A stretch of DNA of 22,173 bases. It comes from an uncultured Eubacterium sp. Its GTDB lineage: Bacteria; Bacillota; Clostridia; Lachnospirales; Lachnospiraceae. The stretch covers positions 1 to 22,173 of the forward strand of contig CAJUHV010000065.1 in the NCBI GenBank assembly GCA_910586445.1. Reading direction: 5' to 3'. The notes below the pieces were generated by a model that was given only the letters and a program-made list of their open reading frames with translations, was not told where the DNA came from and did no database searches. Of the stretch, positions 7,774-15,590 are shown in pieces (position 1 is the stretch's first letter; each line of letters starts with the position of its first letter). A program made the position numbers and the translations under genes.

Positions 7774-8499
7774 ATGAAGATAATTGATGCTGTCTGGGAA
7801 AAGAGGAATCTGGGGGTAGATGCTATGGAGTTTGAGCTTGCTGCCACGGATCCGGTTGAAGAATCAATCCGTACGATAATATCAAAAGAAAAGCAGTATA
7901 ATGTGGTGAAGGCTCCAGTGGGAAACATAGAACTTAACCGGGCGCTGTCCGAAAATGGTTATATATATGCTGAGGTCATGTTTCATATAGTAAATGACCT
8001 TCGCAGGCGTTCGGTGCATCCCCTCCACCAGAGGTTATGTGATGAAATACACTATGATGAAATGGATGACAGCGATCTGGAAGAACTGTTTCACGAATTG
8101 GAAAAGGGGTTTTTTAGAACTGACCGGATTGCTTTAGATCCAAAATTTTCTATCGAAATTGCAAATAAGCGTTATGCGAATTGGATCAAGGATGATATGC
8201 TGTGCGGTTCCAGGGTTTTTAAGGAGATTTACCATGATGAAACCATAAATTTTTTTATCTGTAAAAAGATTTCAGACCATGTATTTTCACCTTTTTTAGG
8301 CGGAACATATGAGAAGTATATTAAAACGGGATTCGGGATTCCATGCATGCTGAAATCTGTGGAAATATGCCAGTCCCTGGGTGCGACGCAGCTTATAAGC
8401 AATGTTTCAAGTAATAATTATATGGCGCTGAAAGGAAATTTAATGGTGGGCTATCAAATTAATGGAGTGCAGAATGTTTTTGTTAAGCATAATGATTAA
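7774..8499 (+). CDS. GNAT-like acyltransferase (WecD/FdtC-like)
   Basis: A 241-residue protein resembling the GNAT-fold N-acyltransferases of amino-sugar pathways (WecD/RffC-type). The central stretch FRTDRIALDPKF (114-125) followed by an A..RY..W segment is characteristic of that group. The C-terminal part has the usual SLGATQLISNVSSNN strand-helix pattern. Such enzymes acylate a sugar amine from acyl-CoA or acyl-ACP. Sitting directly after a dedicated carrier protein, it may take its acyl donor from that carrier. The ribosome site is weak (AGGATAATGG, about 7756-7765). No aminotransferase is visible in the window, so the amine acceptor would have to come from outside it. Confidence 0.65.
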   Translation: MKIIDAVWEKRNLGVDAMEFELAATDPVEESIRTIISKEKQYNVVKAPVGNIELNRALSENGYIYAEVMFHIVNDLRRRSVHPLHQRLCDEIHYDEMDDSDLEELFHELEKGFFRTDRIALDPKFSIEIANKRYANWIKDDMLCGSRVFKEIYHDETINFFICKKISDHVFSPFLGGTYEKYIKTGFGIPCMLKSVEICQSLGATQLISNVSSNNYMALKGNLMVGYQINGVQNVFVKHND

Positions 8500-8519
8500 A
8501 GATGCTGGAGGTGTTCGGT

Positions 8520-9251
8520 ATGAATGCGGTAATCACTGGTGCCAACCGTGGTCTGGGAAAGGCTATGGTAAAAATTTTTGCTGAGAATGGATATGATATT
8601 TGGGCATGTGCGAGACGGTATAATAAAGAATTTGAAGATGAACTTATTCAGTTAGGCCGAAAGACAGGGGCAAATATTGCTCCTGTATATTTTGACTTGA
8701 CAAATGCGGATGAGGTAAAAATCGGAATGAAGGCAATCATTTCGGAGAAAAAAAGTATTGATGTCCTTATAAATAATGCGGGAATCACCTATGCAGGTCA
8801 TCTTATGACAATGACACCAATCGATGAAATTAAAAATGTTTATGAGGTTAATGTGTTTTCGCAGATAAGGATTATGCAGTATATTGCAAGGTCAATGATT
8901 AAGCAGAAAAGAGGGATAATTATTAATATGTGTTCCGTAGGCGGAATTGAACCAACTCCAGAATCAATTGCGTATGGATCTAGTAAGGCTGCACTTATAT
9001 GGATAACAAAATCCCTGGCCAGGGAGTTAAGCCCATATAACATCAGGGTAAACGGCATAGCGCCAGGGATCGTTGACACAGATATGGGGCATTATAGAAA
9101 TGAAGAGGAACTTGCGAAAGTATTTGATAAAATGACAGTGAAAAGATTCGGGAAACCAGAAGAAATTGCTGCTGCTGCGTTATATTTATCATCAAAAGCG
9201 GCAGAGTTTATGAATGGACAGATTATGATCTTGGATGGAGGCCGAGTATGA
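8520..9251 (+). CDS. Short-chain dehydrogenase/reductase, FabG-like
   Basis: A 243-residue classical SDR using NAD(P). The glycine motif TGANRGLG (6-13), NNAG (85-88) and the catalytic Ser139, Tyr152 and Lys156 (YGSSK) are all present, and it ends in the usual LDGGRV. An in-frame ATG at 8502 exists, but GGAGGTG at 8507-8513 lies 6 nt before 8520, making 8520 the better start. Its stop overlaps the next start (ATGA). It could reduce a keto group on a sugar or a 3-oxoacyl chain. Its tight coupling to the split transketolase favours a ketose or acyloin substrate, by inference. Confidence 0.88.
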   Translation: MNAVITGANRGLGKAMVKIFAENGYDIWACARRYNKEFEDELIQLGRKTGANIAPVYFDLTNADEVKIGMKAIISEKKSIDVLINNAGITYAGHLMTMTPIDEIKNVYEVNVFSQIRIMQYIARSMIKQKRGIIINMCSVGGIEPTPESIAYGSSKAALIWITKSLARELSPYNIRVNGIAPGIVDTDMGHYRNEEELAKVFDKMTVKRFGKPEEIAAAALYLSSKAAEFMNGQIMILDGGRV

Positions 9252-10093
9252 AATCTTATGATATTCAAAAAATCGATGAACTATATGAATTGTCAAAGAA
9301 AATACGCAGAAAGTCTCTTGAAATGGCTCTTAGTGCGGGAAACAGTGGTTCACATGTCGGGGGAAGTTTTTCGTGCATTGAGATCTTCGCGGTTCTTTAC
9401 GGCGCAGTGATGAAATATGATGTCAATCATCCTTCGGATAGAAATAGTGATCATTTTATAGCAAGCAAAACTCATTGTATTTTATCAAATTATTCTGCAT
9501 TAGCGCTGAGTGGTTTTTTCCCTGTTGAACAATTACATTCTTTTCATGAGAATGATGGCCTGCTTGCAGGAAAGCCGTTTCATCCTGCAATAGGCCTGGA
9601 ATTTACTGGCGGCGCTTTAGGGATGGGGCTTTCTGTAGGAATCGGGATGGCGATAGCTGCAAAGCGTGACAATATAGATAATACAACATATGTGCTTCTC
9701 GGCGATGGAGAGTGTGATGAGGGTTCCGTATGGGAGGGCTTTCTGTCAGCAGCGCAGTTTAAACTGGATAACCTGGCTGCTGTGATAGATTATAACAATA
9801 TGCAGTATGATGGCCCTTCTGAAGATATTCTTTCCTTAAAGCCGCTTGATGAAAAACTTCGTTCCTTTGGGTGGGAAACAGTAACAGTAAACGGGCATTC
9901 CATCGAACAGCTTATGGATGCGTTTTTGATGCCGCATCAGGGAAAACCTCTCGCAATTATAGCTAAGACTGTAAAGGGGCATGGGATTGCAAGAATAGAA
10001 AATAAGGCAGAATCCCATTTTACGTCAATCACTCAGGAGGATTATGATCTTGCTGTAAAGGAGCTGGAGGAGGGGAAATATGATAGAGTATAA
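9248..10093 (+). CDS. Transketolase N-terminal (ThDP-binding) subunit
   Basis: A 281-residue protein equal to the N-terminal half of transketolase. It shows SHVGG (35-39), then the ThDP/metal motif from GDGECDEG (152-159) to the NN pair at 183-184, plus the HP and GGALG loop region (112-126). Split transketolases work as heterotetramers with the C-subunit, and that gene follows with a 14-nt overlap. Starts at ATG 9248 in a TGA overlap with the SDR gene. Housekeeping transketolase feeds the pentose pathway; a split copy embedded in a glycan operon more likely moves a two-carbon ketol unit to a specialised aldehyde. Confidence 0.9.
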   Translation: MKSYDIQKIDELYELSKKIRRKSLEMALSAGNSGSHVGGSFSCIEIFAVLYGAVMKYDVNHPSDRNSDHFIASKTHCILSNYSALALSGFFPVEQLHSFHENDGLLAGKPFHPAIGLEFTGGALGMGLSVGIGMAIAAKRDNIDNTTYVLLGDGECDEGSVWEGFLSAAQFKLDNLAAVIDYNNMQYDGPSEDILSLKPLDEKLRSFGWETVTVNGHSIEQLMDAFLMPHQGKPLAIIAKTVKGHGIARIENKAESHFTSITQEDYDLAVKELEEGKYDRV

Positions 10094-11057
10094 CAAAAGG
10101 AATGCCCGTTCCTGGTCAATAATGGGAATGAAACCATCTATATGGAGTGTAGGCTTTTCTGAAATTCTTAAAACGAACCATGAAAATACATATCTTTTAA
10201 CTGCGGATCTGGAAAGGCATTCAGGACTGAGCCGTGTAGCTTCTGTTCATCCGGAAATTTTTTACAATGTAGGGATTTCGGAGCAGAATATGGCAGGAAT
10301 AGCAGGGGGACTGGCGCTTCATGGAAAACGGGTATATATGACAACATATGCGCCGTTTATGGTATTAAGATGTGCTGATCAAATGCGCCATTTTATGGGA
10401 AACCTTAATCTACCTATTGTTGCAGTAGGGTCATCCGCAGGAATGTTTAATAGAAATTCTGGCAGTGCACTTACCTGTATCAATGATATTGCGTTGATGA
10501 GGGCAGTTCCTAATGTGGTTGTTCTGTCGCCGGCAGACTGCATGGAGGCTGTTAAGATGATGGAGGCGGTTTCGGATTTGAATGCTCCTGTTTATATGAG
10601 ATTTTGTGATGCAGTAAATATTCCGGTCATATATAAAGAGGATTATCAGTTTGAAATTGGCAGGGCAGTGGTTTTAAAAAGAGGTGAAAAAGCAGCAATT
10701 ATCGCTACAGGAACAACACTTGTTTCAGAATCGCTGGAGGCTGCTGCATTGATAGAAAATAGGTTCGGATTTTTCCCGACCGTTGTGGATATGCATACCA
10801 TCAAGCCGCTGGATACGGAATGTATAAAGGAGCTTTCCGAAATGCATGATGTTCTTATTACTGTTGAGGAGCACAGTATCATAGGCGGCCTTGGAGGGGC
10901 GGTTGCCGAGACGCTTTCAGGAATACGCCATAAGTGCATTCATCTTTGTGCTGGTGTAGGAGATCAGACGTATAAGCCGGGAAACAGGAAATACATGTTA
11001 AAACAGTGCGGCCTGACTGCACAGAGCATAGCTGATAAAGTGGGAAATGCTTTATGA
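10080..11057 (+). CDS. Transketolase C-terminal subunit
   Basis: A 325-residue partner of the preceding gene, with the pyrimidine-binding domain followed by the C-terminal transketolase domain. The catalytic glutamate that activates ThDP is Glu68 in NVGISEQN. Later segments GSSAGMF, VVLSPADCMEA and TVEEHSIIGGLGGAV follow the family pattern. ATG at 10080 lies inside the end of the N-subunit gene, with GGAGGAGGGG just upstream, so the subunits should be made in balance. The donor ketose and acceptor aldehyde are not predictable. Substrates of the related 1-deoxyxylulose synthase type cannot be excluded, but the split form argues for transketolase. Confidence 0.9.
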   Translation: MIEYNKRNARSWSIMGMKPSIWSVGFSEILKTNHENTYLLTADLERHSGLSRVASVHPEIFYNVGISEQNMAGIAGGLALHGKRVYMTTYAPFMVLRCADQMRHFMGNLNLPIVAVGSSAGMFNRNSGSALTCINDIALMRAVPNVVVLSPADCMEAVKMMEAVSDLNAPVYMRFCDAVNIPVIYKEDYQFEIGRAVVLKRGEKAAIIATGTTLVSESLEAAALIENRFGFFPTVVDMHTIKPLDTECIKELSEMHDVLITVEEHSIIGGLGGAVAETLSGIRHKCIHLCAGVGDQTYKPGNRKYMLKQCGLTAQSIADKVGNAL

Positions 11058-11080
11058 TATTTCTTTTTAGGGGGATTGAG

Positions 11081-12292
11081 ATGAAAAGTATCTTTAAATC
11101 GAAAGAATTGCGGAAAATGCAAAACATTGTCTTTAAAACTAAAAATATACCGATCACGGATAATCGCGGGGAGATGGAGAAAATCGGGCGGCGTATTTTT
11201 GATGAGAATACGCATATTTATAATGAAAAAATAGTAAAGGAAATGCATAGCTTTATGAATGAAGTTTTGCCTGCTTCCTTGGCAGAGGAGAAAGATTTAT
11301 TTTTCTATGGCTCGATTTACGATTATTGGGTTTATGGGAACAGTGTAAGGGAAGAGTTCTATTATGATTTCATTCATAAAATCCATCAGGAAAAACAGAC
11401 ATATCTTACTATGCGCAAGAGGATGCTGTATTTTGCATATCTTAATGATGATACGGACAGGGATATATGTTCAAATAAATGGAAATGCTATAATTATTTT
11501 AAGGATTTTTATAAACGTGATGTGATGCTTTTAGAAAAGAATCCCGATGAAAAATCCTTCCAGGAGTTTGAGCAGTTTATAGAAAAGAATCCCGAATTTA
11601 TAATCAAACCGCTTGATTTAGGTGAGGGGGATGGCGTGGAAAAGTTATCTCTGTCTGATTTGGGGGAGGGCGGTGGCAGACGCCATATGTTTGAGGAGCT
11701 TCAGAAGAGGAGAGAAGATCTTCTTGCAGAATATGCCTGGGGTGATTCGTCTGCTGTTCTGTTAGAGGAAATTCTTGTACCGACGGACGCATTGAAAATC
11801 ATTCACCCACAAAGCGTAAATTTTGTCAGATGCCCAACTATCTGGGTTGATAATAAGGTGACGATATATCATCCGTGGCTGCTTTGTGGGAATGGAGGTG
11901 AGTTTTTTATTAAAGGATATGGCAATTACAACTTGGCGGGCATAGACCCGGAGACTGGGACGGTAGTTACTAAGCTGGCTAATGAACACCGGGAATTTTA
12001 TGAATGCCATCCTGATACCAATGTTAAAATTCCTGGATTTGTTATTCCAAGATGGGATGAGCTTATTAAGACAGTTACAGAAATGTCAGAGATGCTTCCT
12101 AATGTCAGATATGTCGCATGGGATATGGTGCTGACTGATAAATACGGCTGGGTGCCGATTGAAGCAAATGATGATGGTGAACCGTTATGGCAGCTTTGCT
12201 TTGATAAAGGTTTTAAAGATGAATTGGATGAATTGATCGGATGGCAGATTGATGAGAGCCGGTTCTGGTGGGAATTGGTTTCTATTGGATAG
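11081..12292 (+). CDS. Sugar-transfer-associated ATP-grasp protein
   Basis: A 403-residue ATP-grasp protein of the group repeatedly found beside glycosyltransferases (ATPgrasp_ST type). ATP-grasp enzymes join a carboxylate to an amine or similar nucleophile via an acyl phosphate. Visible elements are FIIKPLDLGEGDGVEKL (lysine and glycine loop), LLEEILVPTDALKIIHPQSV, the GGEFFIKGYGNYNLAGIDPETG region, IPRWDEL and the C-terminal metal-binding IEANDDGE. A start at 11054 would overlap the transketolase stop (ATGA), but AGGGGG at 11069-11074, 6 nt before ATG 11081, supports 11081. It could attach an amino acid or similar group to a uronic or ulosonic carboxyl made by this cluster. That is inference. 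Confidence 0.82.
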   Translation: MKSIFKSKELRKMQNIVFKTKNIPITDNRGEMEKIGRRIFDENTHIYNEKIVKEMHSFMNEVLPASLAEEKDLFFYGSIYDYWVYGNSVREEFYYDFIHKIHQEKQTYLTMRKRMLYFAYLNDDTDRDICSNKWKCYNYFKDFYKRDVMLLEKNPDEKSFQEFEQFIEKNPEFIIKPLDLGEGDGVEKLSLSDLGEGGGRRHMFEELQKRREDLLAEYAWGDSSAVLLEEILVPTDALKIIHPQSVNFVRCPTIWVDNKVTIYHPWLLCGNGGEFFIKGYGNYNLAGIDPETGTVVTKLANEHREFYECHPDTNVKIPGFVIPRWDELIKTVTEMSEMLPNVRYVAWDMVLTDKYGWVPIEANDDGEPLWQLCFDKGFKDELDELIGWQIDESRFWWELVSIG

Positions 12293-12297
12293 AAAGG

Positions 12298-14091
12298 ATG
12301 AATAAGTTGTCAGTAAGAGTATCTGATTATATCATGCAGAAGTTGGCTGCTGATGAAACGAAACATATTTTTATGGTTACAGGACGGGGCGTTTTGTATT
12401 TGTCTGACGCAGTGGCAAAAGAGGAACATCTGACAGGCATCTCCATGCATCATGAGCAGGCATGTGCTTATGCGGCCATGGCATACGCGCAGCATAATGG
12501 AAAGATTGGAGCGTGTTTAGTATCTACCGGCTGTGCTGCGGCAAATGCTCTGACGGGGGTGCTGTGCGCATGGCAGGATGGGATACCTATGGCAGTTATT
12601 TCCGGGCAGAATACGCTGCGTGAGACATCTCGTTATTCGGGAATACCCCTTCGGACGTGGGGGCAGCAGGAGGCAGATATAGTCAGCCTTGCGGAACCTA
12701 TAACAAAATATGCCGTTATGCTGACAGATGCTTCAAGAACCGTATATGAAATTGAGAAAGCGCTTTATCTCGCTTCTCATGGAAGAAAAGGCCCTGTATG
12801 GATAGATGTACCGCTGGATATTCAAAATATGCGTATTGACCCGGAGGGGCTGGAGCATTATAAACCGGAACAGGAGGAGTATGGAGTACTGGAGGATGGC
12901 GTCCGTTACGTGGCTGATCTGTTTCGGGAATCTAAGCGTCCTGTTGTTTTGATTGGACATGGGATACGCTCCGCAGGTGCTGTAAATGAACTTATTGTAT
13001 TTGTTGAAAAAAATGACATCCCCCTGGTATACAGTGCTTCCGCGCCGGATGTTTATGGCTATGATAAGCCGCTCTGTATGGGGAGTGTAGGGATGATGGC
13101 CTGTTCGCGCTCGGGCTGTTTTGCATTACAAAATTCGGATTTCGTTCTGGTTTTGGGCAACCGTCTGTCACCGATGACTACCAGCCCGCAGTATTCAAAA
13201 TTTGCGCGCGGGGCGAAAATTGTAGTTGTGGATATTGACAGGGCTGAACATTCGAAAGGAACGGTCAGGATTGATAAGTTTATTGAATGCAGTGTAAAGG
13301 AATTCTTATCTGCTGTTAATAGAGTTCGAATGGACGGAAGCTATTCAGAGTGGATACATAAATGTGCACATTGGAAATCAATTTTCCCATTGTGCGAGGA
13401 TGAGCGCAGACACAGCCTGGAAGTGGATTTATACCGCCTGGCGGAAGTTTTATCACAGGAAATGTCTGCTGATCAGGTACTTATAACTGATGCGGGGCTG
13501 GAGGAATTAATTCTGCCGTCAAACGTGGTATTTTCTGGAAACCGGCGGCTGCTGCACCCGGCATCGCAGGGAGCAATGGGTTATGCGCTGCCCGCTGCTG
13601 TGGGAGCATATTTTTCTGGTGCGCGAAATGCTGCTGCCGTAATTGGCGACGGCTCAATTATGATGAATCTGCAGGAACTGGCAACGATTGCCTACCATAA
13701 ACTGCCGGTTAAAATTATTGTGATAAATAATAATCTGTATTCTGTAATTAGGAGCCGCCAGAGGGATATTTTTCGGTCGCGGACAATTGGGACGGGCCGT
13801 GAAAATGGAGTGGGTGCTCCGGAATTCTGCCGGATTGCGGAGTGTTTTGGAATGAAATATATGCGCATAGATACAGACCGGGAGCTGGAAAACGGCATAA
13901 AAAGATTTTTTATGGAGGAAGATGCAGTATTGTGTGAAATCAGGGGGATTGAAAATCAGGATTACATCAGCTGCTCTGTTGCAAGAACTCTGGACAAAAA
14001 GTTTGTCAGCCGTCCTTTGGAGGATCAGGCCCCATTTATTGACAGGCAGTTATTTTTAAGTGAAATGATAGTTGATCCAATTGATCAATAG
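12298..14091 (+). CDS. ThDP-dependent enzyme, acetolactate synthase/YerE-like
   Basis: A 597-residue protein with the three domains of the acetolactate synthase/decarboxylase superfamily. The cofactor-activating glutamate is Glu53 in MHHEQACAYAAMAYA. The C-terminal ThDP motif runs from GDGSIMMNLQEL (450-461) to INNN (476-479). Relatives include acetolactate synthase and YerE, which ligates a pyruvate-derived two-carbon unit to a keto-sugar to make branched sugars, and also various 2-oxoacid decarboxylases. It is the second ThDP carboligase type in this operon. The start is ambiguous: AGAAAGG touches ATG 12298, while TTG at 12307 has better spacing (9 nt). Confidence 0.83.
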   Translation: MNKLSVRVSDYIMQKLAADETKHIFMVTGRGVLYLSDAVAKEEHLTGISMHHEQACAYAAMAYAQHNGKIGACLVSTGCAAANALTGVLCAWQDGIPMAVISGQNTLRETSRYSGIPLRTWGQQEADIVSLAEPITKYAVMLTDASRTVYEIEKALYLASHGRKGPVWIDVPLDIQNMRIDPEGLEHYKPEQEEYGVLEDGVRYVADLFRESKRPVVLIGHGIRSAGAVNELIVFVEKNDIPLVYSASAPDVYGYDKPLCMGSVGMMACSRSGCFALQNSDFVLVLGNRLSPMTTSPQYSKFARGAKIVVVDIDRAEHSKGTVRIDKFIECSVKEFLSAVNRVRMDGSYSEWIHKCAHWKSIFPLCEDERRHSLEVDLYRLAEVLSQEMSADQVLITDAGLEELILPSNVVFSGNRRLLHPASQGAMGYALPAAVGAYFSGARNAAAVIGDGSIMMNLQELATIAYHKLPVKIIVINNNLYSVIRSRQRDIFRSRTIGTGRENGVGAPEFCRIAECFGMKYMRIDTDRELENGIKRFFMEEDAVLCEIRGIENQDYISCSVARTLDKKFVSRPLEDQAPFIDRQLFLSEMIVDPIDQ

Positions 14092-14100
14092 GGAGGATAT

Positions 14101-15129
14101 ATGCCGCAGATTATATTAAATGATTCAGCCATTATAGGAAATGGAGCACCATATTTTGTAGCAGAAGTGAATTCTTCACATGGAGGGAGTATTGAAACCG
14201 CAAAGGAAATGGTTGACGCGGCTGTCAGCTGCGGATGTAATTGTGTAAAATTTCAGTCATGGTCCGCGGAAACGCTGTATTCTAAGTCTTATTATAAGGA
14301 AAACCCGGTTGCGAAGCGTTTCGTCGACAAATTTTCGTTGAATGAGATGCAGTTATGCGAAATGGCGGATTACTGCAGAAGCAAAGGCATATCATTTGCG
14401 TCAACGCCATATTCAAAAGAAGAAGCTGACTTTCTTGTAAGCCATGACGTTCCATTTATAAAAATTGCTTCTATGGAGATTAATAATGATTCGTTTTTGG
14501 AATATCTTGCAGAAACGGGCATGCCGTTAATTCTTTCCACAGGAATGGCAGACATGGAGGAAATAGAACACGCTGTTAAAATTATTGAAAATGCGGGAAA
14601 TAAAAATCTCTGTATTCTGCATTGTATTTCAATTTATCCGCCTGAAATAAGTGAAATTCATTTGAAAAATATCATTGGGCTGCAGGAAAAATTCCCTGAT
14701 TATCCGATAGGGTTTTCAGACCATTCGCTCGGCACTGAAATGGCATGTGCTGCGGTGGCTCTGGGCGCAGGCTTGATTGAAAAACATTTGACCCTTGATA
14801 AATCTAAAATCGGAATGGACAATCAGATGGCAATGGAGCCCGATCATTTACGGCTTCTTGTGCAGCAGTGCAAAAACGTATATGCTGCGCTAGGTGCAGA
14901 GGAACGTACGGTTTATCCATCTGAATTAGGGCAGCGTAAAATTATGCGCAGAAGTTTGATTTATATGCATGATCTGAAAGCGGGAGAGGTATTGGCTGAA
15001 GGTGATCTTGGCTCGAAACGTCCGGGAACGGGAGTGCCGCCGAATGAGGGATGGAATTTTATTGGGAAAACTCTTGTGCGTGATGTCGAAGAAGATACAT
15101 TACTTATGAAAGAGGACTTTAAGCAATGA
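14101..15129 (+). CDS. NeuB-family synthase (N-acetylneuraminate synthase-like, atypical)
   Basis: A 342-residue enzyme with a NeuB TIM barrel (1-265) and a C-terminal SAF/antifreeze-like domain (about 284-342, with KRPGTGVPP). The family condenses PEP with a sugar aldehyde to give a nonulosonic acid. Conserved pieces are KFQ (50-52), STP (101-103), KIAS (121-124), STGMA (146-150), LHCISIYPP, and both metal-binding histidines (His208 in FSDHS, His229 in EKHLT). Two regions depart from classical NeuB: NSSHGG (24-29) replaces the GINHxG type, and GMDNQMAMEP (238-247) replaces the GPDH type. The acceptor aldehyde may differ from ManNAc. RBS GGGAGG is about 5 nt upstream of ATG 14101. No CMP-transferase gene follows. 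Confidence 0.88.
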   Translation: MPQIILNDSAIIGNGAPYFVAEVNSSHGGSIETAKEMVDAAVSCGCNCVKFQSWSAETLYSKSYYKENPVAKRFVDKFSLNEMQLCEMADYCRSKGISFASTPYSKEEADFLVSHDVPFIKIASMEINNDSFLEYLAETGMPLILSTGMADMEEIEHAVKIIENAGNKNLCILHCISIYPPEISEIHLKNIIGLQEKFPDYPIGFSDHSLGTEMACAAVALGAGLIEKHLTLDKSKIGMDNQMAMEPDHLRLLVQQCKNVYAALGAEERTVYPSELGQRKIMRRSLIYMHDLKAGEVLAEGDLGSKRPGTGVPPNEGWNFIGKTLVRDVEEDTLLMKEDFKQ

Positions 15130-15157
15130 AAATGAAATTTTATATGAGGAGTTATAT

Positions 15158-15271
15158 ATGAAAAAAATGAAATCTTATATAATTCTAAATATTTTGCCTG
15201 CAGTCAATTCGTTAGGCGGAGTCTGGTCTAACACAGCAGCGGGAAAGCGGTTTCTTTCATTTAAAATATAG
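15158..15271 (+). CDS. Small ORF of 37 codons, unknown (peptide or stub of a lost gene)
   Basis: ATG at 15158 is preceded by AGGAG at 15147-15151, spaced 6 nt, as good as any start in the operon. The frame runs 37 codons with a hydrophobic centre (YIILNILPAVNSLGG) and a basic tail (AGKRFLSFKI). I recognise no family. It could be the first codons of a former operon gene cut short when the downstream DNA was rearranged, or a real small peptide. The GG pair at residues 20-21 resembles a leader cleavage site only superficially. Confidence 0.4.
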   Translation: MKKMKSYIILNILPAVNSLGGVWSNTAAGKRFLSFKI

Positions 15272-15306
15272 ATATTTAGATAGTGGGAGAATCAAAGAAT
15301 TTCATG

Positions 15307-15335
15307 TTGACAAGTCAACAAATAAATAATATATT
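15307..15335 (+). promoter_or_regulatory. Consensus sigma-A promoter for the candidate RNA
   Basis: TTGACA (15307-15312) and TATATT (15330-15335) are separated by exactly 17 nt, predicting a start near 15342. The -35 box is the left half of a TTGAC-AA-GTCAA palindrome (15307-15318), a possible operator. No protein gene with a plausible start follows; instead the structured region at 15346-15469 does. Confidence 0.7.
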
Positions 15336-15341
15336 ATATGC

Positions 15342-15470
15342 ATGAACAAATATAATAGTAATGAGCACGATTATTTTTGAGGTCGGAAATGGTTCCCGAT
15401 ACACTCTGTAAAGAGTACCTGAGATGCTGGATACACCGCCCAGCCAAAAATAATTGTGCTTTTATTTGTA
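15342..15470 (+). ncRNA. Candidate structured RNA with a predicted four-way junction
   Basis: Directly after a consensus promoter, 15364-15379 pairs with 15445-15460 over 16 continuous base pairs (one G-U). This closing stem holds three hairpins: TCGGAA/TTCCCGA with an ATGG loop (15383-15399, one bulged C), ACTCT/AGAGT with a GTAA tetraloop (15403-15416), and GCTGG/CCAGC (15426-15444). An outer 7-bp stem (15346-15352 with 15463-15469) wraps the whole. The 3' strand runs into TTTTATTTG, which could end transcription. I could not match it to a riboswitch or RNA family I know. It may be a small RNA gene, or a leader RNA whose gene has been lost. Confidence 0.5.
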
Positions 15471-15590
15471 CCAAAAAAATCGAAACTATCTTATGAGCAT
15501 ACATTACATAGAACCTGATCATGATACCAGTGGAGAAGCAGCACCACATACACACATGTACACGCAAAAAAGACACCCACAATCAATGAT

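Noticed and set aside
14101..15129. Sialic acid (Neu5Ac) pathway
   Set aside because: NeuB-like gene has altered motifs and no NeuA or NeuC is visible, so naming it neuB with Neu5Ac product would overreach.
15178..15271. Double-glycine leader peptide or bacteriocin precursor in the 37-codon ORF
   Set aside because: The hydrophobic spacing before GG does not fit the consensus, and no peptidase-transporter gene is nearby.
15364..15460. Resemblance of the structured RNA to TPP or fluoride riboswitches (CTGAGA-like and GGAAATGG-like pieces)
   Set aside because: The pieces are not in the right order or stems for either class, and the ligand-site sequences are incomplete, so no known riboswitch class is claimed.
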